39,430 nt of DNA from Alphaproteobacteria bacterium (GCA_030746635.1 JASLMH010000021.1:1-39430); one strand, 5' to 3'. Positions 8,807 to 22,673 are shown, counted from the stretch's first letter. The notes: a model not told the origin generated them from the sequence alone. Program-made: numbers and translations.

Positions 8807-10489
8807 ATGGCGGCCTACCAATACATTTTCGTGATGCGCGATCTGCGCAAGGTCTTTCCGGGCGGGCGCGAGGTCCTGAAGGACATCACCCTGGCCTTCC
8901 TGCCGGGCGCCAAGATCGGCGTGATCGGCCCCAACGGCGCCGGCAAGTCGACCCTGCTGCGCATCATGGCCGGCCTGGAGACCGAGTTCGCCGGCGAGGC
9001 CTGGGCGGCCGAGGGCGTCAAGGTCGGTTTTCTGGCGCAGGAGCCGGAATTGGATCCGGCCAAGGATGTTCAGGGCAACGTGATGGACGGCGCCCGCGAG
9101 GCCGGGGAACTGCTGGAACGGTTCGAGGCGGTCAGCGCCCGTTTCGCCGAGGAGCTGACCGACGACGAAATGGGGACCTTGATCGAGGAACAGGGCGAAT
9201 TGCAGGAACGCATCGATGCCACCGATGCCTGGGAGCTCGAGCGGCATATCGAGATCGCCATGGACGCCCTGCGCTGTCCGCCCGGCGATGCCGATGTCGC
9301 CAGCCTGTCGGGCGGCGAGCGGCGGCGGGTCGCCCTCTGCCGGCTGCTGTTGGAAAAGCCTGACCTACTGCTGTTGGACGAGCCGACCAACCATCTCGAC
9401 GCCGAATCGGTGGCCTGGCTGGAACGCCATCTGCACGACTACCCCGGTACCGTGGTGGCGATCACCCATGACCGGTATTTCCTGGACAATGTAGCCGGTT
9501 GGATTCTGGAATTGGACCGGGGTCAGGGCATTCCCTACGAAGGCAACTATTCGGGCTGGCTGGCGCAGAAACAGAAGCGCCTGCAGGTCGAGGGCAGGCA
9601 GGAAGAGGCGCGCCTGCGCACCCTGGCGCACGAACTGGAATGGATTCAGCAATCGCCCAGGGCCCGGCAAGCCAAGAGCAAGGCGCGCGTCCGCGCCTAC
9701 GAGGACCTGCTCGCCCAAGGCGGCCAGGCCGGGCCGAACCGGGCCCAGATCGTCATTCCGCCGGGCCCGCGGCTGGGCGATCTGGTGGTCGAAGCCGAGC
9801 ATCTCGACAAGGGCTACGGCGATCGACTGTTGATCGAGGACTTGGGTTTCAAGCTGCCGCCGGGCGGCATCGTCGGGGTAATCGGGCCGAACGGTGCCGG
9901 CAAGACCACTTTGTTCCGCATGCTGGTCGGCCAGGAACAGCCGGATGCCGGCAAGCTGCGCCTGGGCGAGACCGTGAGCTTGGGCTACGTCGATCAGTCG
10001 CGCGACGCCCTGGTGGGCGACGCCACGGCCTGGCAGGAGATATCCGACGGCCTGGACGAGATTGAATTGGGCAAGCGCAAGGTCAACAGCCGCGCCTATT
10101 GCTCCTGGTTCGGCTTTCGCGGCGCCGACCAGCAGAAACCGGTGGGCCAGCTATCGGGCGGCGAACGCAACCGGGTGCATCTGGCGAAGATGCTGAAATC
10201 GGGCGCCAACCTGATCCTGCTGGACGAACCGACCAACGACCTGGATGTCGACACCCTGCGGGCGCTGGAGGAGGCCCTGTTGGAATTCGCCGGCTGCGCC
10301 ATGGTGATCAGCCATGACCGCTGGTTTCTCGACCGAATCGCCAGCCATATCCTGGCCTTCGAAGGCGACAGCCATGTCGAATGGTTCGAAGGCAACTACG
10401 ATGCCTATGAAGAGGACCGCCGGCGCCGTCTGGGCGAGGCGGCAGATCAGCCGCACCGCATCAGGTACAAGCCGATCTCGCGTTCCTGA
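8807..10489 (+). CDS. ettA: Energy-dependent translational throttle protein EttA (ABC-F ATPase)
   Basis: The 560-residue length and sequence fit EttA, a ribosome-associated ABC-F ATPase that binds the E site and gates the first elongation step according to the ATP/ADP ratio. Two ABC domains are visible. The first has GPNGAGKST (about 42-50), LSGGERRRVALCRLLL and LLLDEPTNHLDAES. The second has GPNGAGKTT (about 363-371), LSGGERNRVHLAKML and LILLDEPTNDLDVDT. The arm subdomain typical of EttA lies in the first half (about 90-140), and the linker between ABC domains contains the basic QSPRARQAKSKARVRAYEDL. There are no membrane segments. It lies 40 bp after the MDR gene. Confidence 0.95.
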   Translation: MAAYQYIFVMRDLRKVFPGGREVLKDITLAFLPGAKIGVIGPNGAGKSTLLRIMAGLETEFAGEAWAAEGVKVGFLAQEPELDPAKDVQGNVMDGAREAGELLERFEAVSARFAEELTDDEMGTLIEEQGELQERIDATDAWELERHIEIAMDALRCPPGDADVASLSGGERRRVALCRLLLEKPDLLLLDEPTNHLDAESVAWLERHLHDYPGTVVAITHDRYFLDNVAGWILELDRGQGIPYEGNYSGWLAQKQKRLQVEGRQEEARLRTLAHELEWIQQSPRARQAKSKARVRAYEDLLAQGGQAGPNRAQIVIPPGPRLGDLVVEAEHLDKGYGDRLLIEDLGFKLPPGGIVGVIGPNGAGKTTLFRMLVGQEQPDAGKLRLGETVSLGYVDQSRDALVGDATAWQEISDGLDEIELGKRKVNSRAYCSWFGFRGADQQKPVGQLSGGERNRVHLAKMLKSGANLILLDEPTNDLDVDTLRALEEALLEFAGCAMVISHDRWFLDRIASHILAFEGDSHVEWFEGNYDAYEEDRRRRLGEAADQPHRIRYKPISRS

Positions 10490-10533
10490 CGGCGGCGGCC
10501 GGCCGGCTTGCTCCGGTCAAACCGGAAAATGCC

Positions 10534-11190
10534 TCATTCGGCAGCGCTTTTTCGGGCTTTGTCGGCCAAGGTGTCCAGGAAGGCGTCGAGGTCGCCGCCG
10601 GCACTGCGGATGGCGGCGGCGAAGTCCGAACGTTGCGTCATCGACATCGAAATGCCCTCGATCACCACGTCGACGATCTTGATCCTGCTGTCACGCTCGT
10701 GCACGTGCCATTGCACCACCACCGGTTTGCCGCCTTTACGATTGATGCGGGTCGAGACCATCGCCCGGCCCCGATCGTTGATGCGTTCGTCGACGATGGT
10801 GAAGGTTTCGCCGCCGTAGCTGCCGAAGCGGGCGGCGTAGGAATTGACCACGTAGTCCTCGAACAGGAACAGATACCGGCTGCGTTGCTTGGCGTTGGCG
10901 CGCCGCCAATAGCGGCCGAGGGTAAACCGGGCGATGCCCTTCAGCGCGAAATCCTGTCGCAGCAACTGACGGAATTGCCGGGTCTTGTGCCGCTGGGTGG
11001 TGTCGGTGTCGGACAACATGGCGACCGCCCTGTTGCCGAGCTCCTCGATGAATTCGGTGGCTTCGCCCGCCGCCAGGGGGCGCGCCTGTGCCGGACCGGC
11101 CAGTGCGAGGAGAACTGCCGCGGCCAGAAGAACGGCGCGCCGGCCCCCCATGAACGGCCAAGCTGGTCTATTTGTTGGTAGCCGAGACAC
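10534..11190 (-). CDS. mlaC: MlaC/Ttg2D-type periplasmic phospholipid-binding protein
   Basis: Periplasmic carrier of the Mla system, which returns phospholipids from the outer to the inner membrane. A signal peptide is present (RRAVLLAAAVLLALAGPAQA). The mature protein has family features: an N-terminal helix, F-R-QLLRQDFALKGIARFTLG (about 75-93), YLFLFEDYVVNSYAARF and WHVHERDSRIKIVDVVIEG. GTG 11190 was taken as start because AAGG lies about 8 bases upstream; it overlaps the end of mlaA by 23 bp. ATG 11151 is an alternative giving a shorter signal-peptide n-region. No mlaDEF permease genes are in the window. The gene converges with ettA. Confidence 0.88.
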   Translation of the reverse strand: MSRLPTNRPAWPFMGGRRAVLLAAAVLLALAGPAQARPLAAGEATEFIEELGNRAVAMLSDTDTTQRHKTRQFRQLLRQDFALKGIARFTLGRYWRRANAKQRSRYLFLFEDYVVNSYAARFGSYGGETFTIVDERINDRGRAMVSTRINRKGGKPVVVQWHVHERDSRIKIVDVVIEGISMSMTQRSDFAAAIRSAGGDLDAFLDTLADKARKSAAE

Positions 11191-12052
11191 GTTCGGCCTT
11201 GTTGTCTTCCTCGATTTCGTCCGACATTTCCGGCAGCGGATTGGCTGGGCCCCGGCCGTTGGCGATTTCGGCCTTGCGATGCTGGCGGTAAAGGCTGCGC
11301 ACGGTGGCGTAAAAATCGATCGCGCCGCGCTCTATTTCATCGAAAGTCTCGATGTTGCGGGCTCGTAGATCGAGGCCACCGACCGTCGCGCGGGCGATGG
11401 AGAACCCGGTCCGCCGGTCCCTGGGCACGAGATAATGGAGCGGGTCCAGATAGCGCCCACCCGCCAGGCCGATGGCATCGCGCAGGTTGGACGGGCCGAG
11501 CAGCGGCAGCATCAGATAGGGTCCCGGTCCGACGCCCCAGACCGCGAGGGTCTGCCCCAGATCCTCCCCGTGGTAGGGAATGCCGGCTTCCAGGTCATCG
11601 GGAAGGTCGCCTTCGGCAACGTCGAAAATGCCGCCGACGCCATAGAACGTGTTGGTGGTGAAGCGGCCGATGCTGTCGCCGGCCCGCTCGGATTCCCCCT
11701 GCAGGACGTCGTGGACGAAAATGCTTGGCGTATCGAGGTTGTTCATGAAGTTGCGCACGCCCTCGCGCGCCGGATCGGGCAGCGCGCCGCGGTAGATCTC
11801 GGCCACCGGGCGCAGGAACAGCCGATCCAGGCCCAGATTGACTTCAAAAAGATAACGGTTCAGCGGCTCCAGCGGGTCGTTGGCTTCCCGGTAGGCGGCC
11901 ACGGCCTCCTTGTCGTCGGCCGGCGGCGGCGTGGCGCAAGCGGTCAGTCCGCCAACGGCCAGCAACGCCGCCGCGGCGATTATGCCGCGCCCGTGCGCGG
12001 CGCCTCCGAAGCGTCCGAAAAACCACTGGCCTGGATGAGACTTCCCCGACAC
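11168..12052 (-). CDS. mlaA: VacJ/MlaA outer-membrane phospholipid-asymmetry lipoprotein
   Basis: A 294-residue lipoprotein of the MlaA family, which removes mislocalised phospholipids from the outer leaflet and hands them to MlaC. A hydrophobic signal sequence ends in the lipobox LTAC (Cys about 39). The mature part contains the family hallmarks ANDPLEPLNRYLFEVN, FMNNLDTPSIFVHDVLQG, RFTTNTFYGVGGIFDVA, EDLGQTLAVWGVGPGPYLMLPLLGPS and SIARATVGGLDLRARN. The start is GTG 12052. The C-terminal 40 residues are charged and extend past the usual family core. It is co-transcribed with mlaC, whose start overlaps the mlaA stop. The promoter must lie in the 12053-12480 gap. Confidence 0.93.
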   Translation of the reverse strand: MSGKSHPGQWFFGRFGGAAHGRGIIAAAALLAVGGLTACATPPPADDKEAVAAYREANDPLEPLNRYLFEVNLGLDRLFLRPVAEIYRGALPDPAREGVRNFMNNLDTPSIFVHDVLQGESERAGDSIGRFTTNTFYGVGGIFDVAEGDLPDDLEAGIPYHGEDLGQTLAVWGVGPGPYLMLPLLGPSNLRDAIGLAGGRYLDPLHYLVPRDRRTGFSIARATVGGLDLRARNIETFDEIERGAIDFYATVRSLYRQHRKAEIANGRGPANPLPEMSDEIEEDNKAERVSATNK

Positions 12053-12186
12053 CGCCGCTATCCGCCTAACCTCATGGTTGCGCCAAACCGATCATGGCCC
12101 GAACCCCAATGCGGCCGGCTCCGCGATCGGCCGGCCGATTCTCCGCGCGCAATCTACGCCTACGGTCGTAACAAAACCCTTAAGCC

Positions 12187-12210
12187 GCGAAGACGATGCG
12201 CCGTCTTCGC
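12187..12210. promoter_or_regulatory. Perfect 9-bp inverted repeat
   Basis: GCGAAGACG (12187-12195) and CGTCTTCGC (12202-12210) are perfect inverted copies around the loop ATGCGC. Neither strand has a strong T-run after it, so an operator or leader hairpin for the divergent mlaA is more likely than a terminator. Confidence 0.35.
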
Positions 12211-12370
12211 AGACGAACGACAGCCGAATACAGGGGCGATTCAGCCATCGCTAATTTGGTAGCACAGGGTGTTGTCGTTGACCAGCGCGCGCGTCGCTGT
12301 TGTGCCCTTATCATCACGGGTGTTGCAGTTCGGCAGCGATCCGGAACGGCTCGGCACGCGCCCGCGTTTT

Positions 12371-12412
12371 TTGCGTTGTATTAATCGTCTATATATATAA
12401 AAATATCTTTAT
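12371..12412 (+). promoter_or_regulatory. Candidate sigma-70 promoter and AT-rich operator of the met operon
   Basis: TTGCGT (12371-12376) is separated by 17 bp from TATATA (12394-12399), giving a predicted start near 12406. The promoter overlaps an A/T-only stretch followed by AAATATCTTTATG, very unlike the surrounding GC-rich DNA. Because the first gene is an ArsR-type regulator, autoregulation through this element is likely. The operator itself is inferred. Confidence 0.45.
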
Positions 12413-12480
12413 GTTATGAGGGCGATGATGGTGATGTCGCCTCGTTTCGATGCACTTCGGTGCCGCGGAGGATCCGTTTG

Positions 12481-17838
<5,358 letters not shown>

Positions 17839-17934
17839 ACCGACAGGCGCCGGCCGGGATGGTTTGCGGCCGTCCGTCGGCGCGGGCTAAGCTTAATAAC
17901 TAGCTTGATGGCGTCGCGGCAGGTCGGGTGGGAC

Positions 17935-18639
17935 ATGGCGGACGATCCCTATCAAAACGACCGCGAGGAAATGGTGGTGGTGATCGCCGCCATCGTCGCG
18001 CGCCTGGCCGACCGGCTGGGCCGCGGCGAGTTGGACTCCCGGGTCCTGCGGGCGATGCTGCGGGTGCCCCGGCACCATTTCGTGCCGGTCGAGGTGATCA
18101 GCTACGCCTATGCCGACAGCCCGCTGCCGATCGGCTTCGGCAAGACCATTTCGCAGCCCTTCATGGTGGCCCTGATGGCCGACCTGCTGGCGCCGCGCGA
18201 GAGCGACCGGGTGCTCGAGGTCGGCACCGGCCTGGGCTATCAATCGGCCATCCTCTCGCAACTGGCCGGCCACGTCTGCAGCATCGAGATCGTCGAGGAA
18301 CTGGCCGTCGAGGCCAAGCGGAAGCTGGCGGAAACGGGCTGCGAAAATGTCGAAACCCGGACCGGCGATGGCGCCCGGGGCTGGCCGGAACGGGCGCCCT
18401 TCGACAGCATACTGGTGGCGGCGGCGCCGGAGATGATCCCGCCGCTGCTGTTGCATCAATTACGGCCCGGCGGCCGCATGGTGCTGCCGGCCGGGCCTAC
18501 CGACCATCAGATCCTGATGTTGGTGGAAAAGGACGCCGACGGCCATCTGCACAGCCGGGAAATCCTGCCGGTCCGCTTCGTGCCGTTGGAAAGCGAAGAC
18601 GACGAATTCGACGACGGCGCGCCGACCGCCCTGGCTTGA
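17935..18639 (+). CDS. pcm: Protein-L-isoaspartate O-methyltransferase
   Basis: SAM-dependent repair enzyme that methylates isoaspartyl residues in damaged proteins. About 234 residues. Family features are VPRHHFVP (about 47-54), the substrate loop PIGFGKTISQPFMVALM (about 69-85), motif I VLEVGTGLGYQSAILSQLAG (about 97-116) followed by SIEIVEEL, and late motifs FDSILVAAAPEMIPP and LRPGGRMVLPAG. ATG 17935 was chosen for the GGTGGG just upstream; ATG 17908 and TTG 17905 are in-frame alternatives. The acidic C-tail (SEDDEFDDG) is unusual. It follows metH by 96 bp and may be read from the SAM-cycle operon or from its own start near an AAGCT/AGCTT inverted repeat (17889-17906). Confidence 0.9.
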   Translation: MADDPYQNDREEMVVVIAAIVARLADRLGRGELDSRVLRAMLRVPRHHFVPVEVISYAYADSPLPIGFGKTISQPFMVALMADLLAPRESDRVLEVGTGLGYQSAILSQLAGHVCSIEIVEELAVEAKRKLAETGCENVETRTGDGARGWPERAPFDSILVAAAPEMIPPLLLHQLRPGGRMVLPAGPTDHQILMLVEKDADGHLHSREILPVRFVPLESEDDEFDDGAPTALA

Positions 18640-18650
18640 GAGGGCGCCGG

Positions 18651-19199
18651 CTATAGGGGCAGGGCGTCGATCAGCACGCCGGCCAGCACCGCCGGTTCGT
18701 CGCCGCGGTTGACCCAGGCATGGTTGGTGCCCCGCTGCACGACCACGTCCAGGGGTTGGAGGTCGACCTCGCCGTCATCCAGGATCATGGTCACCCGGCC
18801 CGACAGCAGGACGATGTAGTCCACGGTGTCGGTCTTGTGCATGCCGGGCTGCCCGGAGGCGCTATCGTGGGCCGCCGCGGCCCCCATGCGGGCGAAGGAT
18901 TCGGCATCCCGGCGTTGCCGTTCCTCGGCCGATAGGTCCGCCATCTCCCGCTCCGGCATGATCTGAAAGAACCGAAAGACGCTCCCCTGACTCGGCGGCG
19001 ACAGGGTGACCCGGGTATCGGCGGCGTCATCGCCGCCGTCGTTACGGGCCGGCGTCGTGTCGGTGCGCCACAGATCAGTCAGACCGCGACCCGGCTGGTC
19101 GGGGTTTTCCAAGAGATGCGGCGATGCCCCATCGCTCAGGATCACCGATCGGCCGGCGCCATCGTGGCCGGTGACGACACGCCGTACGGGTCTCAACAT
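18651..19199 (-). CDS. Cupin-domain protein
   Basis: A 182-residue single-cupin protein. The conserved barrel is in the C-terminal half, with HKTDTVDYIVLLSGRVTMIL (about 121-140), then EVDLQPLDVVVQRGTNHAWVNRG. The first motif has an H but lacks the usual HxH pair, so metal binding is uncertain. The N-terminal half contains HLLENPDQPGRGLTDLWRTD and a charged helix. Related proteins are often annotated as cupins of unknown substrate near aromatic catabolism genes. The start is ATG 19199, with GGAGG seven bases upstream; the frame is open further upstream but crosses a terminator-like hairpin. Confidence 0.78.
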   Translation of the reverse strand: MLRPVRRVVTGHDGAGRSVILSDGASPHLLENPDQPGRGLTDLWRTDTTPARNDGGDDAADTRVTLSPPSQGSVFRFFQIMPEREMADLSAEERQRRDAESFARMGAAAAHDSASGQPGMHKTDTVDYIVLLSGRVTMILDDGEVDLQPLDVVVQRGTNHAWVNRGDEPAVLAGVLIDALPL

Positions 19200-19246
19200 A
19201 CTGCTGCCTCCAAGCTTGACCGGCAACGATTGTAGCTGGAAAGACG

Positions 19247-19269
19247 AAGCCCCGCACAAGGCGGGGCTT
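19247..19269 (-). terminator. Strong 9-bp GC hairpin upstream of the cupin gene
   Basis: AAGCCCCGC and GCGGGGCTT form a perfect 9-bp stem with a 5-base loop. On the minus strand it is followed by CGTCTTTCC, on the plus strand by TCT. It sits 48-70 bp before the cupin start, so it could terminate a minus-strand leader or small RNA, or act as the terminator of the SDR transcript. The T-run is weak on both strands. Confidence 0.5.
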
Positions 19270-19396
19270 TCTAGTCTGTCCAGTGGGGCCTGGTTTGGAG
19301 GTCCTTTCCCCACCTCTCGATCACGAGACCGAGTTTTTTGTCATGCCACGTGGTCAGGTGGATTTGCAGTCAGTTGCATGTCTCCTTTCACGTAGT
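19270..19396 (-). ncRNA. Candidate structured leader or small RNA
   Basis: In the 294-bp gap between the SDR and cupin genes, the minus strand shows a possible promoter (TTGCCT at 19426-19431, 17-bp spacer, TAGCCT at 19403-19408). Three small perfect hairpins follow: a CTCG/CGAG stem near 19316-19333, a GAGGT/ACCTC stem (19298-19316) and a CCAG/CTGG stem (19280-19293). A GC-rich terminator-like stem then closes the series. I cannot assign it to an RNA family. Only short ORFs are present on either strand. Confidence 0.25.
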
Positions 19397-19493
19397 CCTG
19401 GCAGGCTAACGTGTTATGTAAAAATAGGCAATCGGAGGGAATCCCTAGGCTGGGACTAGACGCCAAATTTCGCGAACACGCCGGGCGCGGCCC

Positions 19494-20189
19494 TCACCAT
19501 TCGATGATGCCGCCGTCGTAATTGCGGAAACCGCCGTTGTCGGCGGTGGACAGGCCGGCGATCACCTGGCGAATGCCGCCGGCGCTTTCCTCGACCGAGA
19601 TATCGGCGCCCGGCCCGCCCATGTCGGTGCGTACCCAGCCGGGGTGGAAGACGACGACGATGACGCCCTGGTCGGCCAGGTCGTTGGCGATGATCTTCAT
19701 CACCATGTTCACCGCCGCCTTGGAGGAGCGGTAGACGATGGAATCGCCCGCCAGGGTCTGGCCGATCGAGCCCATGCGGCTGGAGATCGTGATCAGCTTC
19801 TTCTGCGCGCCGGCGGCGACATTGTCGGCGAAGGCCTCGACCACACGCGTCGGGCCCAGCACGTTGGTGTCGAGGCAGGCTTGCCAGGCATCGTAGTCGA
19901 CGTTGCCCCGGCGGGCGTTGCGCTGGCCCATGATGCCGGCGTTGTTGATCAGCACATCGAGGGGCTGCGCGCCCAGCTCGACCTTCAGGGCGGCGACCGA
20001 GGCCGCCTGGTCGACGTCCAGGGCATGCAGGCTGACCGCGCCGTTCGATTGCCGCGCCAGATCGTGCAATGCCTCGGCCGTATCGGGATCGCGGCAGCAG
20101 GCGAAGACGCGCCAGCCGCCGGCCGCGTACTGCCTGGTCAACTCCAGGCCGACGCCGCGGCTGGCGCCGGTGATCAGAATCGTTTCCAT
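19494..20189 (-). CDS. Short-chain dehydrogenase/reductase
   Basis: A classical SDR of 231 residues. The cofactor motif is TGASRGVG (about 7-14), the stabilising NNAG lies near 87-90, and the catalytic S-Y-K set is in ISSRMGSIG, YRSSK (Tyr about 154, Lys about 158), followed by HPGWVRTDMGG. The sequence resembles C-factor/sniffer-type carbonyl reductases. Substrate is unknown. It is 54 bp downstream of the BASS-like transporter on the same strand and may be the last gene of the hydantoinase-transporter series. Confidence 0.88.
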   Translation of the reverse strand: METILITGASRGVGLELTRQYAAGGWRVFACCRDPDTAEALHDLARQSNGAVSLHALDVDQAASVAALKVELGAQPLDVLINNAGIMGQRNARRGNVDYDAWQACLDTNVLGPTRVVEAFADNVAAGAQKKLITISSRMGSIGQTLAGDSIVYRSSKAAVNMVMKIIANDLADQGVIVVVFHPGWVRTDMGGPGADISVEESAGGIRQVIAGLSTADNGGFRNYDGGIIEW

Positions 20190-20243
20190 GGCGCGAAACT
20201 AGCGCGGATTTCCCGCCCTGGCCACGGCGCCGCTGTCATTGGC

Positions 20244-21194
20244 TCACAAAAACCGCCGGTAGATGCGGTTGGCGATGACGGGCAGCATGTACATGGGCAA
20301 CTGCGCCAGGGCGAAGAACACCACCAGTTCGATCGCCGCCCGGTCGGCCAGCACCGCCAACACCAGCCCCATGTTGCAGTTGCCGGCCATGTGGCCGGCG
20401 GTGAAGGCCAGGCGGCGGCCAGAGGCCAGGAAACAGCAGGCGCCCAGGACCTGAAAGCCGGCATTGGCGATGAAGGCGGCGACCACCGCCAACAGGGCGT
20501 AACCGGGACGGGCGATGAAGAAATCGGTCACGCCGGCCATGATGGCGACGGCGAACACCACCAGGCCGACCACCGCCAGGCCGTCGATGTGCGTGGCGTG
20601 GCGGCGCAGTTGGGCGGGGTCCAGCAGCCAGCGCTTCAGGCCGGCGGCCAGGGCGAAGGCGGCGGCGATGAACAGGGCCAGCCGGCCCATGAACTCGCCC
20701 AGGCCGATGTTCAGATCCAAATCCAGCAGCCACAGCGCCAGCAGCGGCAGGGTCAGCGGTACCAGTAGGTGCGCCAGCACCACCGCGGCGATGGCGAAGG
20801 CGGCGTCCAGACCGAGGATCAGGGCGAAGGCGGGCGCGGCGGTGATCGGCGGTCCCGCCGCCATCAGCACCAGCCCGGCCACCAGCCCGGCGGGCAGTCC
20901 GATGGCCGATACCAAGCCGGCCATCACCAGCGGCGATGCCAGCAGGGAAAAAGCAGTGAATACGATCAGCAGGCCGGGTCGGCGCAGGTAGGCCACGACC
21001 TCCGCGAAATCAAGCCGCAGCAGCGCCAGGGTCAGGCTGAGGAAGATCGCCGGGGCCAGGGCCGGCCGGGCGAAATCGGCCAACGGCGGCAGTGCCAGGC
21101 CGATCAGCACGCCGCCGGCCAGCCACCAGGTGGCGTGGCGGGAGAGGAACTCCAGGCCGCGCCCCAAAATTGCCCACCCGGCCGCGGCGGTCAT
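20244..21194 (-). CDS. BASS-superfamily (bile acid:sodium symporter-like) transporter
   Basis: A 316-residue membrane protein with about nine or ten hydrophobic segments. The organisation resembles the BASS/ACR3 fold, with paired segments including FVAPALAPAIFLSL-like helices, the unwound-helix motif MAAGPPITAAPAFALILGLD (about 135-154) and a second crossover AGHMAGNCNMGLVLAVL (about 270-286). Such proteins usually carry organic anions with sodium. The start, ATG 21194, overlaps the EamA stop by 4 nt (ATGA), so the two transporters are translationally coupled. The long open frame upstream is antisense to EamA's coding frame and was not used. Confidence 0.75.
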   Translation of the reverse strand: MTAAAGWAILGRGLEFLSRHATWWLAGGVLIGLALPPLADFARPALAPAIFLSLTLALLRLDFAEVVAYLRRPGLLIVFTAFSLLASPLVMAGLVSAIGLPAGLVAGLVLMAAGPPITAAPAFALILGLDAAFAIAAVVLAHLLVPLTLPLLALWLLDLDLNIGLGEFMGRLALFIAAAFALAAGLKRWLLDPAQLRRHATHIDGLAVVGLVVFAVAIMAGVTDFFIARPGYALLAVVAAFIANAGFQVLGACCFLASGRRLAFTAGHMAGNCNMGLVLAVLADRAAIELVVFFALAQLPMYMLPVIANRIYRRFL

Positions 21195-22066
21195 CGGGCC
21201 CAGCCGATCAGGATCACGCCGGGCACCACAAGCAGCACCGCCAGCAGGCTCTGGCGGGTGATGATCTCGCCGCGAAACAGGGACAGGCTCAACAGCAAGG
21301 TGACGAGGGGCGAGGACGCCACCAGCGGTATCACCACGATCACCTCGCCAAGCTGCAGGGCGGCGTTCAGGCTCAGCACCGAGACGCCGTTGATCACACC
21401 TGCCAGCACGAACCACTGCGCGCCGCCGTCGCGCCCCAGTTTCGGCACCGTCCGGCGGCGCAGACCATAGGCCGCCACCGCCAGCAGCAGCGAGACGTTG
21501 TAGCTGACCAGGCCGGCGAAGATCGGGCTGGGGGTCTCGACCATGCCGATCTTGGTCAGCACGTCGCCGGCGGAGCGGAACAACGCGGCGCCCAGGGGCA
21601 GCGACAGGGCCCAGAGGGGCCAGTTCATCCGGCGGCCGCCGCCGCGCTGCGCCAGCAGCATGCAGCCGGCCATGATCGCCACCGTGCCGGCGATGATCGG
21701 CGGCGTCAGATGTTCGCCCAGGATCAGCACGCCGAAGGCGGCGGCGAACAGCGGCGCGGTACTGGCGAGCGTACTGGTCGGGGTCGGTCCCATGTAGCGC
21801 ACCCCCAGCAGGGCGCAGTTCGCCGACAAGACCGGTTTGAACAGACCGACGACGGCGAAGATGCCGGCGGCGGCGGTGAGCCAGTACCAACTTTCGACGA
21901 ACCAGGGCGCCAGCAGCCAGTAGAACAGGGTTGTCGAGGCGATGTGGACCAGCGAGCCGGTCTCGGAATCCGTGTGCCGCAAGCCCCGGTTCATGAATTG
22001 GATCGCCACCGCGAACAGAACCGAGGAGGTAAGCGCAAGCAAAATCGGTGCGAATTGGCCGAACAC
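21191..22066 (-). CDS. EamA-family (DMT superfamily) transporter
   Basis: A 291-residue drug/metabolite-type transporter with ten predicted membrane helices in two EamA repeats. Repeat 1 covers about 5-140 with GPTPTSTLASTAPLFAAAFG near its end. Repeat 2 covers about 155-290 with VLAGVINGVSVLSLNAALQ and VVIPLVASSPLVTLLLSLSL. Members export or import amino acids and small metabolites; the substrate is unknown. The start is GTG 22066. It lies 89 bp after the winged-helix gene across a hairpin, and overlaps the BASS-like gene by 4 nt. Confidence 0.85.
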   Translation of the reverse strand: MFGQFAPILLALTSSVLFAVAIQFMNRGLRHTDSETGSLVHIASTTLFYWLLAPWFVESWYWLTAAAGIFAVVGLFKPVLSANCALLGVRYMGPTPTSTLASTAPLFAAAFGVLILGEHLTPPIIAGTVAIMAGCMLLAQRGGGRRMNWPLWALSLPLGAALFRSAGDVLTKIGMVETPSPIFAGLVSYNVSLLLAVAAYGLRRRTVPKLGRDGGAQWFVLAGVINGVSVLSLNAALQLGEVIVVIPLVASSPLVTLLLSLSLFRGEIITRQSLLAVLLVVPGVILIGWAR

Positions 22067-22119
22067 GGGGCTTTCTGGCGGATTGACGGAAACGGCGCGC
22101 GGGTCGGCGGATCATGCAC

Positions 22120-22142
22120 CGCTTTACCGAACCGGCAAAGCG
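22120..22142. promoter_or_regulatory. Intercistronic hairpin between regulator and EamA genes
   Basis: CGCTTT-A-CCG (22120-22129) pairs with CGG-C-AAAGCG (22133-22142) with a single mismatch and a 3-base loop. There is no T-run. It may stabilise mRNA ends or attenuate readthrough into the transporter genes. Confidence 0.3.
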
Positions 22143-22155
22143 AAACCGGATACGC

Positions 22156-22673
22156 TTAGAGCGAGGCCGCCGAGCGGGCGGCCTGGTCGTACAGGCCCGA
22201 CAGGGCGCGCAACACCCGGGCCGCTTCGCCGATCTCCTGGTTTTCGCCGCCCAGGGCGCCATGCGAGGCGATCAGGCAGTTCTCGCGGATCTCGCGGTAG
22301 GCGCGACAGGCCTCACGGCCCAGCTCGGTGGTGGCGTGGAAGGCTTCCTTGCCGCGGCGATCCGCGCTGACCAGGTCCAGGCGGGCCAGCTTCTTCAGGG
22401 CATAGTTGACCAGATGGCTGTCCTCCACGTTCAGCAGGAAGCACAGATCGGACAGCCGCTTTTCCCGATCCCGGTGGTTGACCAGGTGCAGCACCAGGAT
22501 GTCCAGCGGGCCCAGGCCGTCGTGGCCGGCCGCCGCCATGCAGCGGACGATCCAGCGGTGGTAGGCGTTGACGGCCATGTTCAGGCCGAATTCGAACTCG
22601 CTCAACTCGGCGCTCTGTTCCGAGACCAGGTGGGCCGAGGAAACGATCGGCGCGCCATCGCGGCCGGCCGGGC

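Larger units (their letters stand above)
12053..12480. other. 428-bp divergent intergenic region between mlaA and the met operon
   Basis: This is the longest gap without a gene. The left part must hold the mlaA promoter. It contains a perfect hairpin (12187-12210) and a short GC stem followed by a T6 run at about 12357-12371. From 12371 it becomes AT-rich, with a likely sigma-70 promoter for the met operon. A GCAC-TTCG-GTGC tetraloop hairpin (12452-12463) sits just before the ribosome-binding site. I looked for, and did not recognise, SAM, SAH or cobalamin riboswitch consensus sequences. Confidence 0.6.

Noticed and set aside
10507..10530. CCGGT/ACCGG hairpin between ettA and mlaC
   Set aside because: The stem is only 5 bp and there is no T-run on the correct side for either gene, so I did not call a terminator.
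12240..12371. Possible small RNA or riboswitch ending at a T6 run
   Set aside because: The stem before the T-run has only about four base pairs and no SAM, SAH or cobalamin riboswitch consensus could be seen.
12460..12480. GTG 12460 as start of the ArsR-methyltransferase protein
   Set aside because: The GGAGG at 12466-12470 lies downstream of this GTG and is correctly spaced for ATG 12481.
19333..19400. Short ORFs on both strands (for example MQLTANPPDHVA on the minus strand)
   Set aside because: They are 7-40 codons long and lack a properly spaced ribosome site or recognisable sequence. They overlap the hairpin series, so RNA structure is an equally good explanation.
21195..22262. Long upstream extension of the BASS-like transporter frame
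   Set aside because: This part overlaps the EamA gene in another frame, is Arg-rich and not membrane-like. The ATGA overlap gives a natural start at 21194.
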